Assembly: GCA_024707325.1 (NCBI GenBank)
Contig: JANPZY010000001.1
Location: 744,001 to 808,000, forward strand
Origin: Opitutus sp.
Lineage (GTDB): Bacteria > Verrucomicrobiota > Verrucomicrobiia > Opitutales > Opitutaceae
Reading direction: 5' to 3'
Length of the DNA: 64,000 nucleotides
Numbering within the stretch: position 1 is the first letter of the stretch; every line of letters starts with the position of its first letter. Shown one piece after another: positions 42,308 to 51,588 of this stretch. The position numbers were made by a program, and so were the translations under genes. The notes under the pieces were generated by a model that saw only the letters and a list, made by a program, of their open reading frames with translations, ran no database searches and was not told where the DNA came from.

Positions 42308-43383
42308 ATGAGCATCCAGCCCGACTCGATCCCGCTGATGCCGACGCGCCGGCCCACGCTGAAGGACGTGGCCCGCGAGTCAGGTTACCACATCACGACG
42401 ATCTCGCTGGCGCTGCGCGATCACCCGAGCATCCCGGAAACGACGCGCAACATGATCCGCGAGATCGCCCGGCGGATGGGCTACGAGCGAAATCCCGTTT
42501 ACCACGCGCTCAGCCGGTTCCGCCAGCAAGGCCGCGTCTGCGCCCCCGCGCCGCGCATCGCGTATCTGGAAAACCTCGGACTCGGTTCCGGCAGAACCCG
42601 CCCCCCTACATGGAGGCGATCCTCGGCGGCGCACGCCGCCAGGCCGAGCTCCTCGGCTACCAACTCGAAGTGCTCACGGTCGGCGAAGATGACCACGATA
42701 CGCACAGCCTCACAGCCTACCTCACCGAGCACCAGATCTCGGGCCTCATCCTCGGGTCTTTCATCCCCGGGTTTTCCGAGATCGCACTCAACTGGGACGA
42801 CTACGCCGTGGCGAAAATCCACTCCCGCCACATGGAACCCGAGGCCACCACGGTGGGCAACGATCAGCTGCGCGAGGTCCGCATGGCGTTTCGCCACCTC
42901 GCCGAAGCCGGCTACCAACGCATCGGGCTCGCCGTCGGCCGCTCCGATGAAGACGCCTCGGGCCACCGCCACACCGCAGGTTTCCTCATGGAAGAAGCTC
43001 CGCTGCCGCCGGACCGGCGCGTGCCGCCACTCCTCTTTCCCTACAACATCAGCGGCGAGGATCTTTCCGGCATGATCGCGCGCTGGGTGCGACGCCACCA
43101 CGTGGATGCCGTGATCTGCAACTGGTCGAGCATTCAGCTGTTGCTCGAACAACAAGGACTCAAAGTCCCCGACGATGTCGCGTGCGCCACGCTCTGTTTG
43201 TGCGATCCCGCGCCGCCGGGACTCGCGGGCGTGCGTCCCAACTTCGATTTGGTCGGCGAGCGCGCCGTCTCGATCGTCGTCGCCCAGCTCAAATCCGCGC
43301 AGCGCGGCCTGCCCGAGTTTCCCTCCTCCATTTATGTCCAAAGTGTCTGGCAAGACGGACCAAGCGCCCCGCGCCGTCGCTGA
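42308..43383 (+). pseudogene. LacI-family regulator 1, broken by one missing C near 42600
   Basis: The N-terminal helix-turn-helix is intact: PTLKDVARESGYHITTISLA and LRDHPSIPETTRNMIREIAR. After GRVCAPAPRIAYLENLGLGS the frame breaks at the C run 42600-42606; one more C would give PPYMEAILGGARRQAELLGY. The other frame then carries the ligand domain (ISGLILGSFIPGFSEIALNW, GYQRIGLAVGRSDEDASGHR, FDLVGERAVSIVVAQL). LacI-type regulators repress sugar genes until a ligand binds. It overlaps regulator 2 by 50 bases. A base-calling error is at least as likely as real loss. Confidence 0.82.
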
Positions 43384-44455
43384 GCGCAGTCCGGCACCGA
43401 AGCGCTACCACACCCTGGCCGACATCGCGGCCAAGGCCGGCGTGCACGTGACCACCGTCTCGCTCGCCTTGCGCGATCACCCGAGCATTCCGCCCTCCAC
43501 CCGCGCGCGCATCCGCGCCGTCGCGAAGGAATTCGGCTACCAACGCGACCCGCTGCTCGACGCGCTCAACTTTCACCGCGCGCGGCAGACGCAGCAGGCG
43601 CGCACCGTCAACTCCGCCTTCGTCGTGCACGCGGGCACCACGCGACTTTTCAGCGGAGCGCATTATCAACCGCTCGTTTACGCCGGCGCGAAAGCCGCCG
43701 CCGAGGCGCGCGGACACACGCTCGACATCTTCGTCGTCGGCCAGGGACACCTCGCACCCGCGCGGCTCAACACGATCCTCACCGCGCGCGGCATCACCGG
43801 CGTGCTGCTCTCGACCTTCGAGATCGACATCGAACAACTCGATCTCGACTGGAGCCAGTTCTGCGCGGTGAAGATCGAGTGCCTCCACCTTACGCCGCAT
43901 CTCGACGCTGTATCCAACGATCAACTACAGGTCGCTCGCCTCGCGATGCGCCGGCTGCGCAAGCTCGGCTACCGTCGCATCGGCCTCGCCACCGCCCGCG
44001 AAGATCAGACCCGGTTGGCCGAATCGTTCGGCATGGGCGTATTGATCGAGCAGGCGTCGCTCCCCGAGGCCGAGTGCGTGCCGCCGCTCATCTTCAGTCT
44101 CGCCGAGGTGCCCGAGCTGCCGCGCATCATCCCCGAATGGATGCGCGCCAACAAAGTCGACGTCATCATTTCCAACTGGAACGAACTCTTCGACACCTTC
44201 GCCACCGCGGGCATCCGTCTGCCCGATGACGTTGCATTCGCTTCGCTCGACGTGCCGCCGAGCATGCCGCACGTCGCCGGCGTCGTGCAGAATCACCGCC
44301 TCGTCGGCCAGCGCGCGATGGAGCAACTCGCGATCATGACCGACGCCTACCAGCGCGGCGTGCCCGAGGCGCAAACGATCACGTATATCCCCGGTTACTG
44401 GCAGGACGGCGTCACCGCATCGAGTCGTCCGCACCGTCACCCGATCTGGGTTTAA
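43334..44455 (+). CDS. LacI-family transcriptional regulator 2
   Basis: A 373-residue regulator. HTH: YHTLADIAAKAGVHVTTVSL and ALRDHPSIPPSTRARIRAVA. The periplasmic-binding-like effector domain includes ITGVLLSTFEIDIEQLDLDW, LGYRRIGLATAREDQTRLAE, NKVDVIISNWNELFDTFATA and NHRLVGQRAMEQLAIM. It is closely related in plan to regulator 1 and follows it with a 50-base overlap, so the two probably arose by duplication and may form heteromers. The start ATG at 43334 gives MSKVSGKTDQ. A TTAACGTTAA dyad lies across its stop codon. The TonB receptor 440 bases downstream is a probable target. Confidence 0.9.
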   Translation: MSKVSGKTDQAPRAVAERSPAPKRYHTLADIAAKAGVHVTTVSLALRDHPSIPPSTRARIRAVAKEFGYQRDPLLDALNFHRARQTQQARTVNSAFVVHAGTTRLFSGAHYQPLVYAGAKAAAEARGHTLDIFVVGQGHLAPARLNTILTARGITGVLLSTFEIDIEQLDLDWSQFCAVKIECLHLTPHLDAVSNDQLQVARLAMRRLRKLGYRRIGLATAREDQTRLAESFGMGVLIEQASLPEAECVPPLIFSLAEVPELPRIIPEWMRANKVDVIISNWNELFDTFATAGIRLPDDVAFASLDVPPSMPHVAGVVQNHRLVGQRAMEQLAIMTDAYQRGVPEAQTITYIPGYWQDGVTASSRPHRHPIWV

Positions 44456-44461
44456 CGTTAA
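44452..44461. promoter_or_regulatory. TTAACGTTAA dyad, candidate LacI operator
   Basis: A perfect 10-base palindrome overlapping the stop codon of regulator 2 and flanked by GGT and CCC. It shares the AACGTT core with sites at 41732, 42080 and 61980 and lies upstream of the TonB receptor transcription unit. Confidence 0.5.
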
Positions 44462-44469
44462 CCCTGCAC

Positions 44470-44667
44470 GCATCGCAGCGCACCACGCCGCGACTCGATC
44501 CGCATTTTGCTTCAAGCCGCACCGCACGCAGGCGCGACGCGGCACGCACACTGATCCGTCTCGTGCCGCACTCTGTCCCCACTCGGTGCGGACATGGTCG
44601 CGACATGGTGCGCACATCGTCGCGGTAGTGTCCGCACAAGGTCGTGAGTCGCGCCGCACACGCGCGT
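44470..44667 (+). repeat. 11-bp phased repeat array, copy 6 (18 units, longest)
   Basis: Units in constant 11-base register include CACTCGGTGCG, GACATGGTCGC, GACATGGTGCG, CACATCGTCGC, GGTAGTGTCCG and CACAAGGTCGT. The first third is more degenerate. It starts 14 bases after the stop of LacI regulator 2. Confidence 0.88.
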
Positions 44668-44897
44668 AAATCGCTACGTGACACACTCGCGGCGGAACGC
44701 TGCGCGAGCGCGAGGAACTATACCGTTTGAGCGGCGAAGCCTTTGCTCCGTGCAAAACACTGGCCCCTATTCGCGGACATTGTTCTGCCCGTGCTTCGCC
44801 CGGGCCCGCCTCGCATTCGCTCCTCGTTTTTACCCACCCCCTTTGCCTACCCCGCGCCGGACTTCGTGCCGCGCATGTTAGCAAAACGACAGGACCA
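44668..44897. promoter_or_regulatory. Leader region of the TonB receptor gene
   Basis: 230 bases without a gene between array copy 6 and the receptor ATG. It should contain the receptor promoter. No clear sigma-70 boxes, hairpin or AACGTT site was seen in it. Confidence 0.4.
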
Positions 44898-47338
44898 ATG
44901 AACTATCCCACACCTACAAAACGACAGACGAGCCGTTCCCTTTTCTCCCGGACGGTCTCCTTGCTTGTGCTGCCGGCGCTCGCCGCGTCCGCGTCAGCGC
45001 AAGATGCATCGAACTCCGCCGCACCCCAAGCCGACGGCGACGTGGTGCAGCTGAACGCCTTCACCGTCTCGACCGAGCGTGACTACGGTTATCGTGCTTC
45101 GAACTCCATCGCCGGCACGCGCTCCAACACGCCGATCAAAGATATTCCTCTCAACATTCAGGTCTTCACCAAGGACCTCTACGAGGATCTCAATATCACC
45201 AATCAGATCGACCTCGAGCGCTACAACGCCTCGCTGGTCAACGGCGGCGCGGACAGCCGTTCGAGCAATCCGATCCAGCAAGCCTACAACGCGTTTCTCT
45301 TCCGCGGTTTCGTGCAGAACTGGGGCTTGCGCGACGGCATCCGCCAATACGATCCGATCGACACGCAAGGGCTCGCGCGTGTCGAAGTCGTCAAAGGCCC
45401 GGCCGGTCCGCTCTACGGTCTCTCCTACGCCGGTGGTGTGATGAACAGCATCACCAAGGAAGTGGATTTCGCGAAGAACTTCACCTCGATCCGCGCCTCC
45501 GTGCAGAACGAGGGCGAGTATCGCGGCACGATCGACGCCAACTACACGGGCAACGTCGGCATCGGTAAGTTCGGCGTTCGCTTCAACGGCGCCCACGCTT
45601 CCACCGAAGACGAGCGCGCGCACTCCGAGGGCACCTGCGCTACGCGCAGTTGAACCTCGAGTGGCAGCCGTTCCCGAACACGCAGCTGAAGTTCCTCATG
45701 GAGGATGGCTACCGCGAGAAGACCAACGGCCTCTCCTACTTCACGCGTGCCGAGCGCGACTCCGCGGGCAACGTGCTCGACAACGGCGCGTCGATTCCGC
45801 TCCAGATCGATCACCCGGAGATTCCGTGGACGTGGAACTGGGCCACCGGCACCAACCCGCGCTCGATCGACACCGAACTCTACCGCGGCACGATCAATCA
45901 CGCCTTCAACGAGCAGTTGAGCGTCACGGGTTACTGGCAATACGCCAAACGCCTCAACATCGATTCCAACGGCTGGGAAGCCAATGGCTCCGGCGGCGCC
46001 GCCGCGTGGGACGCCAACGCCAACACTGGCTGGATCAATCCCGCCACCGCCAACGAGTTCATCCGTCTCGGTTATCACTACCGCGACTGGGGCAATCGCA
46101 TGCACGGCTACGGCGGCACCGCCGTCTACAAGTTCGATCTCGGTCCCACGCGCCACACGGTCACCGCGGGCGCCGCGGTCTGGGGCGAGCGCTTCCTCAC
46201 GCAGCGCTATGCGCAACCGTCCACGACGACCAACGTCATCGAGCTCCCCGTGCAGGCTGACATCGACACGAGCAACGTGCCGAGCGTCCCGCCCTCCGAC
46301 TTCGTCGCCGACACCGGCAACGGCGGTTGGAATCGGGAAAACAACTCCAACGACTACTACTTCGCGAGCTGGCAGATCTACGCGCTCAACGATCGCCTCA
46401 AGCTGAACGCCGCGATCAATCACACGAATCTGAAGCTCATTCAGACCTCCGGCGCCGGCGGTGCCCCCAACGTCACCGAAGTCGAAAAGAACTCCCCGAT
46501 GTTCGGCGCGATGTTCGACATCACGCCCGAGATCTCCATCTTCGTCGTGCACGCCACGTCGCTGTTCCCCTCCACGGACAAGAACAGCTTCAGCGTCCAG
46601 ATGCCGCCGGAAGTGGGCAAGAGCTACGAAGGTGGCGTGAAGGTCGAGCTGCTCGACGGCAAGATCAGCGGCACGCTCAGCTACTACCAGATCCGCAAGG
46701 AAGGTGGCGGCCGCCAAGTCTCGCCGGGCTACAACCTCAATGTCCAACGCTGGGACAACATGAGCGACGCCGAGCGCGAGGCCAACTTCCCCGGCCAGAC
46801 CCGCGAGACGCTGCTCGCTCAGGGCGACTTCTTCCCCGCTGGCGAGGTTGAGTCGAAGGGCTTCGAAGCCGACGTGATCTTCCAGCCCACCCGCGCCTGG
46901 CAGATCATGGTCAGCTACGCTCACAACACCAACGAGGTGACCGAGTCGGTCGATGCCTCCCAACTCGGTCTCGCGACCCAGGGTTCCATCAAGAACCAGT
47001 GGGCGCTGCTCTCGAAGTATTCCTTCAATGACGGCGCGCTCAACGGCGCCTACGTCGGTGCCGGTCTCCACTACGCGGGCAAGGCCCTCCAGGATTACAA
47101 CGGCCCGAACTCGGAAGCCCGCTACAACCCCAGCACGTTCTACGCTGAGGCGTTCGCCGGCTATCGGTTCAAGCTGAATGGCTACAGCACACTGATCCAA
47201 CTCAACGTGAAGAACATCACGGAGCAGGAGGAATACGTGGGCTGGCGCGGCACCGGTTCGGCCACGATCCGCGCGACCGAGCGCTACGAGGTCAAGACAC
47301 CCGTCGTCTACTCGCTCACGCTCGGCCTCGACTTCTAG
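44898..47338 (+). pseudogene. TonB-dependent outer-membrane receptor, broken by one missing base near 45630
   Basis: A signal peptide (LFSRTVSLLVLPALAASASA) and the TonB box region VQLNAFTVSTERDYGYRAS are followed by a plug domain (DIPLNIQVFTKDLYEDLNIT, FLFRGFVQNWGLRDGIRQYD, VEVVKGPAGPLYGLSYAGGV). The frame stops at 45653. Inserting one base in GAGGGCACC at about 45627-45634 would let it continue as LRYAQLNLEWQPFPNTQLKF and on through the barrel to the aromatic end YSLTLGLDF. The intact product would be about 813 residues. It imports a bulky ligand, probably an oligosaccharide or siderophore. The neighbouring LacI pair suggests sugar control. The break may be an assembly error. Confidence 0.85.
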
Positions 47339-47361
47339 TTTTTAGAAGCGACCAACTCCTG

Positions 47362-47393
47362 GGAGGGCGGGCTTCGGCTCGCCCTCCTTTTTA
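47362..47393 (+). terminator. Terminator after the TonB receptor
   Basis: GGAGGGCG at 47362-47369 pairs with CGCCCTCC at 47380-47387, followed by TTTTTAT. Confidence 0.88.
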
Positions 47394-47431
47394 TTGCCCA
47401 CTCTCGTCCGCTGCCGAAACTCCTCTCCCGC

Positions 47432-47806
47432 ATGCCTCTCGCGCCTTCCGCTCGCGCCCGCTTGCACGCCACCGCCGCTTGTGCGGGCAGCTGGCTGCTT
47501 TGGTGGCGCTTCGAGCATCCCGCGCTGATCGTGCTCGCGGGCGTGTTCACGAGCTTTGCCGTCGTCGCGTGGATCTCGCCGCGACACCACGCGCCCGTGC
47601 AACGCATGTTCGATCGCGTGCTGCATGCGTTGCTCGCGGTATTCAGCTGGATCGTGCTCGCACTGGTGTTCGCGCTCGTGTTTGTGCCGCTGCGCGTGCT
47701 GTTGCCGCGCGCGCGCCGTCGCCTGCTGCGACCCGAGTTACGCGAGGGTTCCTATTTTCAAAAACCTCCGCCGCCGCGAGCCGATCGGTTCTCGCACCAG
47801 TTCTGA
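47432..47806 (+). CDS. SxtJ-like small membrane protein
   Basis: A 124-residue protein with two or three membrane segments (LIVLAGVFTSFAVVAWI; VLHALLAVFSWIVLALVFAL continuing into VFVPLRVLL) and a C-terminus ending GSYFQKPPPPRADRFSHQF. The aromatic/proline tail after LLRPELREGSYF and the position directly before a NodU-type carbamoyltransferase match the SxtJ family named from saxitoxin clusters. The family has no established activity. Its stop overlaps the next start (TGATG), so the two are translationally coupled. The identification rests on memory of the family and on gene order. Confidence 0.72.
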   Translation: MPLAPSARARLHATAACAGSWLLWWRFEHPALIVLAGVFTSFAVVAWISPRHHAPVQRMFDRVLHALLAVFSWIVLALVFALVFVPLRVLLPRARRRLLRPELREGSYFQKPPPPRADRFSHQF

Positions 47807-49614
47807 TGCGCCTTCTCGGAATCAGCGCGTTTTATCACGACTCCGCCGCCGTGCTGCTGGAGGACGGGCGCATCGTCGCCGCCGCGCAGGAGGAGCGCTT
47901 CAGTCGCGTGAAACACGACGCGTCGTTTCCGCGCCACGCCGCCGCGTGGTGTCTCTCGCAGGCGAGCGGTCCGCTCGACGCGGTCGTTTACTACGAAAAA
48001 CCGCTCCTGAAGTTCGAACGCATTCTGCACACGATCGCCGCGGTGGCACCGCGCGGCTTCGGGGCGTTTGCGGCGGCGGTCCCCGACTGGGTGCATCACA
48101 AGCTGTGGCTGCCAGCGGCGATCGACGAAGAACTCTCCCGGCTCGGCCAGCGCGGCGTGCCCGTGCGCTTCTCCGGACATCACGAAGCGCATGCCGCGAG
48201 CGCGTTCTTCGCGTCGCCGTTCGAGCACGCAGCGATTCTGACGCTCGACGGCGTGGGCGAATGGACGACCACCGCGCTCGCGCGCGGCCACGGACGCGAG
48301 CTCGAGTTTCTGCGTGAGCTGCACTTTCCGCACTCGCTCGGGTTGCTCTACTCGGCGTTCACGCACTACTGCGGCTTTCGCGTCAATTCGGGCGAATACA
48401 AGTTGATGGGACTCGCGCCCTATGGCGCGCCGCGGTTCGCGTGGCTGATTCGCGAGCATCTGCTCGATCTGCGCGACGACGGTTCGTTCGCCCTCAATCT
48501 GGACTGCTTCGGTTTTCTCGCCGGGCAGACGATGACCAATCCTCACTTCGAACGGCTCTTCGGCGCGCCCGCGCGCAAACCCGACGCCGCGCTCACTCAG
48601 TTTCACTGCGACCTCGCGCGCTCGATTCAGGACGTCACCGAAGACATTGTGCTCCGCCTCGCGCGCACGCTGCACACGCTCACAGGCGAAGATAATCTCT
48701 GCCTCGCCGGTGGCGTTGCGCTCAACTGCGTCGCCAACGCGCGACTCCTGCGCGAAGGACCATTTCGCAACATCTGGGTGCAACCCGCCGCGGGCGATGC
48801 CGGCGGTGCGCTCGGCGCGGCCCTCGCGTATCACTTCGCTCAGGACGGCGCCGTGCGGACGACCGATGGACGCGATCTCATGCAGGGCGCGTTTCTCGGA
48901 CCGTCCTACTCCGACGAAGAAATCGAAGCCGCGATTCGCGAGTCGGGACTCGTCGCGGAGCGACTCGAGCCCGCAGCTCTCCTCGATCGGGTGGCGTCGC
49001 GGCTCACGTCGGGCGCCGTCGTGGGTTTCTGCCAAGGTCGCGCTGAATTCGGTCCGCGCGCGCTCGGCGCCCGCTCAATTCTCGCCGACGCGCGTTCGCC
49101 CGAGATGCAGCGACGGCTCAATCTGAAGATCAAGTTTCGCGAGTCCTTCCGGCCATTCGCTCCCATCGTTCTCGCGGAGCGCACGCGCGACTGGTTCGAG
49201 TTCGACGGCGCCTCGCCCTACATGCTGTTCACCGCGCCCGTCGCGGTGTCTCGTTGCCTGCCGGTGAAAAACTCCGGCGAGTGGTCCGCGCGACTCGCCG
49301 AAGCGCGTTCGGCGATCCCGGCGGTGACGCACGTCGATTTCTCCGCGCGGCTGCAGACGGTCGACGCCGAGACCAATCCCGCGTTGCACGCGCTGCTTTC
49401 CACCTTCGAACGACGCACCGGCTGTCCTGTGTTGGTGAATACGTCGTTCAACGTCCGCGGCGAACCGCCCGTGTGCCATCCGCGCGAGGCGACCGCGGGC
49501 TTCCTCGCGACCGACATGGACGTGCTCGCATTCGGTCCGTTTTACCTCGAAAAGGAAGCGCAACCACCCGCCCTGCGCCGCGCCCAACGCTCTCGCGAGT
49601 TCGCGCCCGATTGA
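47806..49614 (+). CDS. NodU/SxtI-type O-carbamoyltransferase
   Basis: A 602-residue enzyme transferring carbamoyl from carbamoyl phosphate, through carbamoyl-adenylate, to a hydroxyl group. The N-terminal Kae1-like domain starts LLGISAFYHDSAAVLLEDGR and VAAAQEERFSRVKHDASFP. Metal-site His residues are in FSGHHEAHAASAFFASPF, and LTLDGVGEWTTTA and LCLAGGVALNCVANARLL are the ATP-fold motifs. The C-terminal YrdC-like domain has GRAEFGPRALGARSILADAR, FRESFRPFAPIVL and VLVNTSFNVRGEPPVCHP, matching TobZ and NodU. The acceptor could be a lipid, polysaccharide or small natural product; no other biosynthetic genes are adjacent. The ATG at 47806 is fixed by the TGATG overlap. Confidence 0.92.
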   Translation: MRLLGISAFYHDSAAVLLEDGRIVAAAQEERFSRVKHDASFPRHAAAWCLSQASGPLDAVVYYEKPLLKFERILHTIAAVAPRGFGAFAAAVPDWVHHKLWLPAAIDEELSRLGQRGVPVRFSGHHEAHAASAFFASPFEHAAILTLDGVGEWTTTALARGHGRELEFLRELHFPHSLGLLYSAFTHYCGFRVNSGEYKLMGLAPYGAPRFAWLIREHLLDLRDDGSFALNLDCFGFLAGQTMTNPHFERLFGAPARKPDAALTQFHCDLARSIQDVTEDIVLRLARTLHTLTGEDNLCLAGGVALNCVANARLLREGPFRNIWVQPAAGDAGGALGAALAYHFAQDGAVRTTDGRDLMQGAFLGPSYSDEEIEAAIRESGLVAERLEPAALLDRVASRLTSGAVVGFCQGRAEFGPRALGARSILADARSPEMQRRLNLKIKFRESFRPFAPIVLAERTRDWFEFDGASPYMLFTAPVAVSRCLPVKNSGEWSARLAEARSAIPAVTHVDFSARLQTVDAETNPALHALLSTFERRTGCPVLVNTSFNVRGEPPVCHPREATAGFLATDMDVLAFGPFYLEKEAQPPALRRAQRSREFAPD

Positions 49615-49618
49615 TCCC

Positions 49619-49783
49619 ATGCCGTCGCCCCGCCACCTGCTCGCTTTTTTCCGCGAACTGTTCGCCTTCGCCCGCGCTCACAAGGCGTGGTGGATCGTGC
49701 CCGTGATCGCGATTCTCCTGCTGGCCGGTCTGCTCATCGTGGCCGTCTCGGCGATCTCTCCGTTCATCTATTCGCTTTTCTAG
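49619..49783 (+). CDS. DUF5989/SxtK-like single-span peptide
   Basis: A 54-residue protein: MPSPRHLLAFFRELFAFARA, then HKAWWIVPVIAILLLAGLLI and VAVSAISPFIYSLF. An amphipathic N-terminal helix and one membrane helix with the HKAWWIVP entry are typical of DUF5989, the family that includes SxtK (recalled, not searched). It lies 4 bases after the carbamoyltransferase stop and 4 bases before the SGNH gene, so it is an integral part of the operon. Its conserved company suggests it recruits or anchors the carbamoyltransferase at the membrane; that is inference. Confidence 0.82.
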   Translation: MPSPRHLLAFFRELFAFARAHKAWWIVPVIAILLLAGLLIVAVSAISPFIYSLF

Positions 49784-49787
49784 TCCG

Positions 49788-51584
49788 GTGGACGCACCCG
49801 TCCTCTCTTTTCGTCGCAAGCTGGTCTTCGCCGGCATCCTCGCCGTCTTCACCGCGGCGCTCGTGCTCGCGATGGTCGAACTCGGCCTGCGTATCGCGGG
49901 CTTCGGACATGCGACGTCGTTTGTGCGGCGCGCGCAGCTCGCCGACGGCACCGAAGTCTGGCGGGAAAACCGCTGGTGCACCGCGCCCTACTTCTCGCCG
50001 GAACTCGTGCGTAGGCCCGTGCCGTTCCGCCTTCCGGTGGAAAAATCTCCGCGCGCGTATCGCGTGTTCGTGCTCGGCAGCTCCGCCGCGATGGGCGATC
50101 CGGAAGCATCGTTTTCACTCGCGCGCATGCTCGAAGCGATGCTGCGCGCGGCGTATCCAGAAATTGAATTCGAGGTCGTCAACGCCGGCATCACCGCGAT
50201 CAACTCGCACGTTTTGCGCGGCATCGCCGCCGATTGCGCCAGGCTGCAGCCCGACCTCTTCATCGTTTACGAGGGCAACAACGAAGTCATCGGACCCTTC
50301 GGTCCCGCCGGGGTGTTCGCGCCGTTCTTCCGCTTTCACGCGGCGCTGCGGCTCGCCGCCACGCTCAAGGTCACGCGCACGGGCCAGGCGATCGGTGCGC
50401 TCACGCGCTCGCTCCAGGCGCGCGGCGGTTCGCCCGACGAATGGCGCGGCATGCAGATGTTTCTCGAGCAGCGGATCGCAGCGGACGACCCGCGGCTCGA
50501 TGCGGTGCGCGAACACTTCGCCCGCAATCTGGAGAAAATCATCGCGCACGCCCGCGGCGCCGGTGCGAGCACGCTGCTCTGCACCGTGCTGACCAATCAG
50601 CGCGACTTCCCGCCGTTTCTCTCCGTCCACGCGGAAAACCTCACGCCTGCGCAACGCGCCGAATGGCAGGCGCACTTCGATCGCGGCAAGGCCGCCTTCG
50701 CGAGCGGAGACATCGACACGGCGCGTGACGCATTCGAGGCCGCCGCGTCGATCGACGACTCGCACGCGGAACTCACGTTCCGTCGCGGGCGGCTCGAACT
50801 TTTGCATGGCGACGTCACACGCGCGCGCGAACTTCTCCAGCGCGCGGCCGATCTCGATGCGCTGCGTTTCCGCACCGACCGCGCGCTCAACGACACGATT
50901 CGCACGGTCGCGCGAAATCACGCCGGCGCCGCCGAGCTGGTCGATCTCGTCGGCACCGTCGGCGCGCGCAGTCGCGGCGGGATTCCCGGTGACGATCTGC
51001 TCTACGAACACGTGCACCTGACATTCCGCGGCACCTACGAAGTCGCGCGCGAATTGTTTCCGCGCATTGCGGCGGATCTCCAGCGTCGCGGCCTCGCGGA
51101 CGCGCGCAACGCGCCGTTCGATTACGACGAAGCCCGCGTGCGGCTCGGCTTCACCGCTTACGAGCAGGCGATGATCGCGTTCGAGTTGCTGGGGCGTTTT
51201 CAAGGGGCGCCGTTCGTCGATCAACCCGACGGCGCTGCGCGCATTCAGGCTTGGACGCGCCGGGGCGAGATCGCCACGCAGCTTCTCTCCCAACCGGGCG
51301 CGACCGACGCGCTCCTGGCGGCTTATGCGCAAGCGCGTGAGTGGTCGCCGCACGATTGGATTCTCGCGCGCAACGCCGGCGCGATGCTGGTTGCGCGCGG
51401 CGAGCCCGCCGCCGCGTTGCCGCTCCTGCAGGAAGCGGAACGCTGGATCGACGACGACATCGACACGTTGATTGCGCTCGCGCGCGCTCACGAAGCACTC
51501 GGAGCCCAAGTCGCCGCAGACGCTGCGTATGCGCGCGCCCGCGCGCTTGATTCGCGCTATCCGGGCCTGCCGCCCGCGAAATGA
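49788..51584 (+). CDS. Membrane-anchored SGNH/GDSL hydrolase with C-terminal TPR-like repeats
   Basis: A 598-residue protein. An N-terminal membrane helix (LVFAGILAVFTAALVLAMVE) precedes the SGNH domain: FVLGSSAAMGDPEASF (block I Ser), NAGITAINSHVL (block II Gly), IVYEGNNEVIGPFG (block III Asn) and LYEHVHLTFRGTYEVA (block V His). A TPR-like stretch is inserted at about residues 300-370 (FASGDIDTARDAFEAAASID) and more repeats lie after residue 480. The fold suits an acyl- or acetyl-esterase or transferase facing the periplasm. It starts with GTG 4 bases after the DUF5989 gene. Its place corresponds to the GDSL-lipase gene sxtL beside sxtI-K in saxitoxin clusters. Confidence 0.85.
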   Translation: MDAPVLSFRRKLVFAGILAVFTAALVLAMVELGLRIAGFGHATSFVRRAQLADGTEVWRENRWCTAPYFSPELVRRPVPFRLPVEKSPRAYRVFVLGSSAAMGDPEASFSLARMLEAMLRAAYPEIEFEVVNAGITAINSHVLRGIAADCARLQPDLFIVYEGNNEVIGPFGPAGVFAPFFRFHAALRLAATLKVTRTGQAIGALTRSLQARGGSPDEWRGMQMFLEQRIAADDPRLDAVREHFARNLEKIIAHARGAGASTLLCTVLTNQRDFPPFLSVHAENLTPAQRAEWQAHFDRGKAAFASGDIDTARDAFEAAASIDDSHAELTFRRGRLELLHGDVTRARELLQRAADLDALRFRTDRALNDTIRTVARNHAGAAELVDLVGTVGARSRGGIPGDDLLYEHVHLTFRGTYEVARELFPRIAADLQRRGLADARNAPFDYDEARVRLGFTAYEQAMIAFELLGRFQGAPFVDQPDGAARIQAWTRRGEIATQLLSQPGATDALLAAYAQAREWSPHDWILARNAGAMLVARGEPAAALPLLQEAERWIDDDIDTLIALARAHEALGAQVAADAAYARARALDSRYPGLPPAK

Positions 51585-51588
51585 TTTT

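Noticed and set aside
44470..44667. Possible CRISPR array
   Set aside because: Units are 11 bp with 3-bp variable spacers, far too short, and no cas gene is present.
47806..49614. Reading the carbamoyltransferase cassette as a saxitoxin gene cluster
   Set aside because: None of the core saxitoxin genes (sxtA polyketide synthase, sxtG amidinotransferase and others) is present. Only the carbamoylation sub-cassette is shared.
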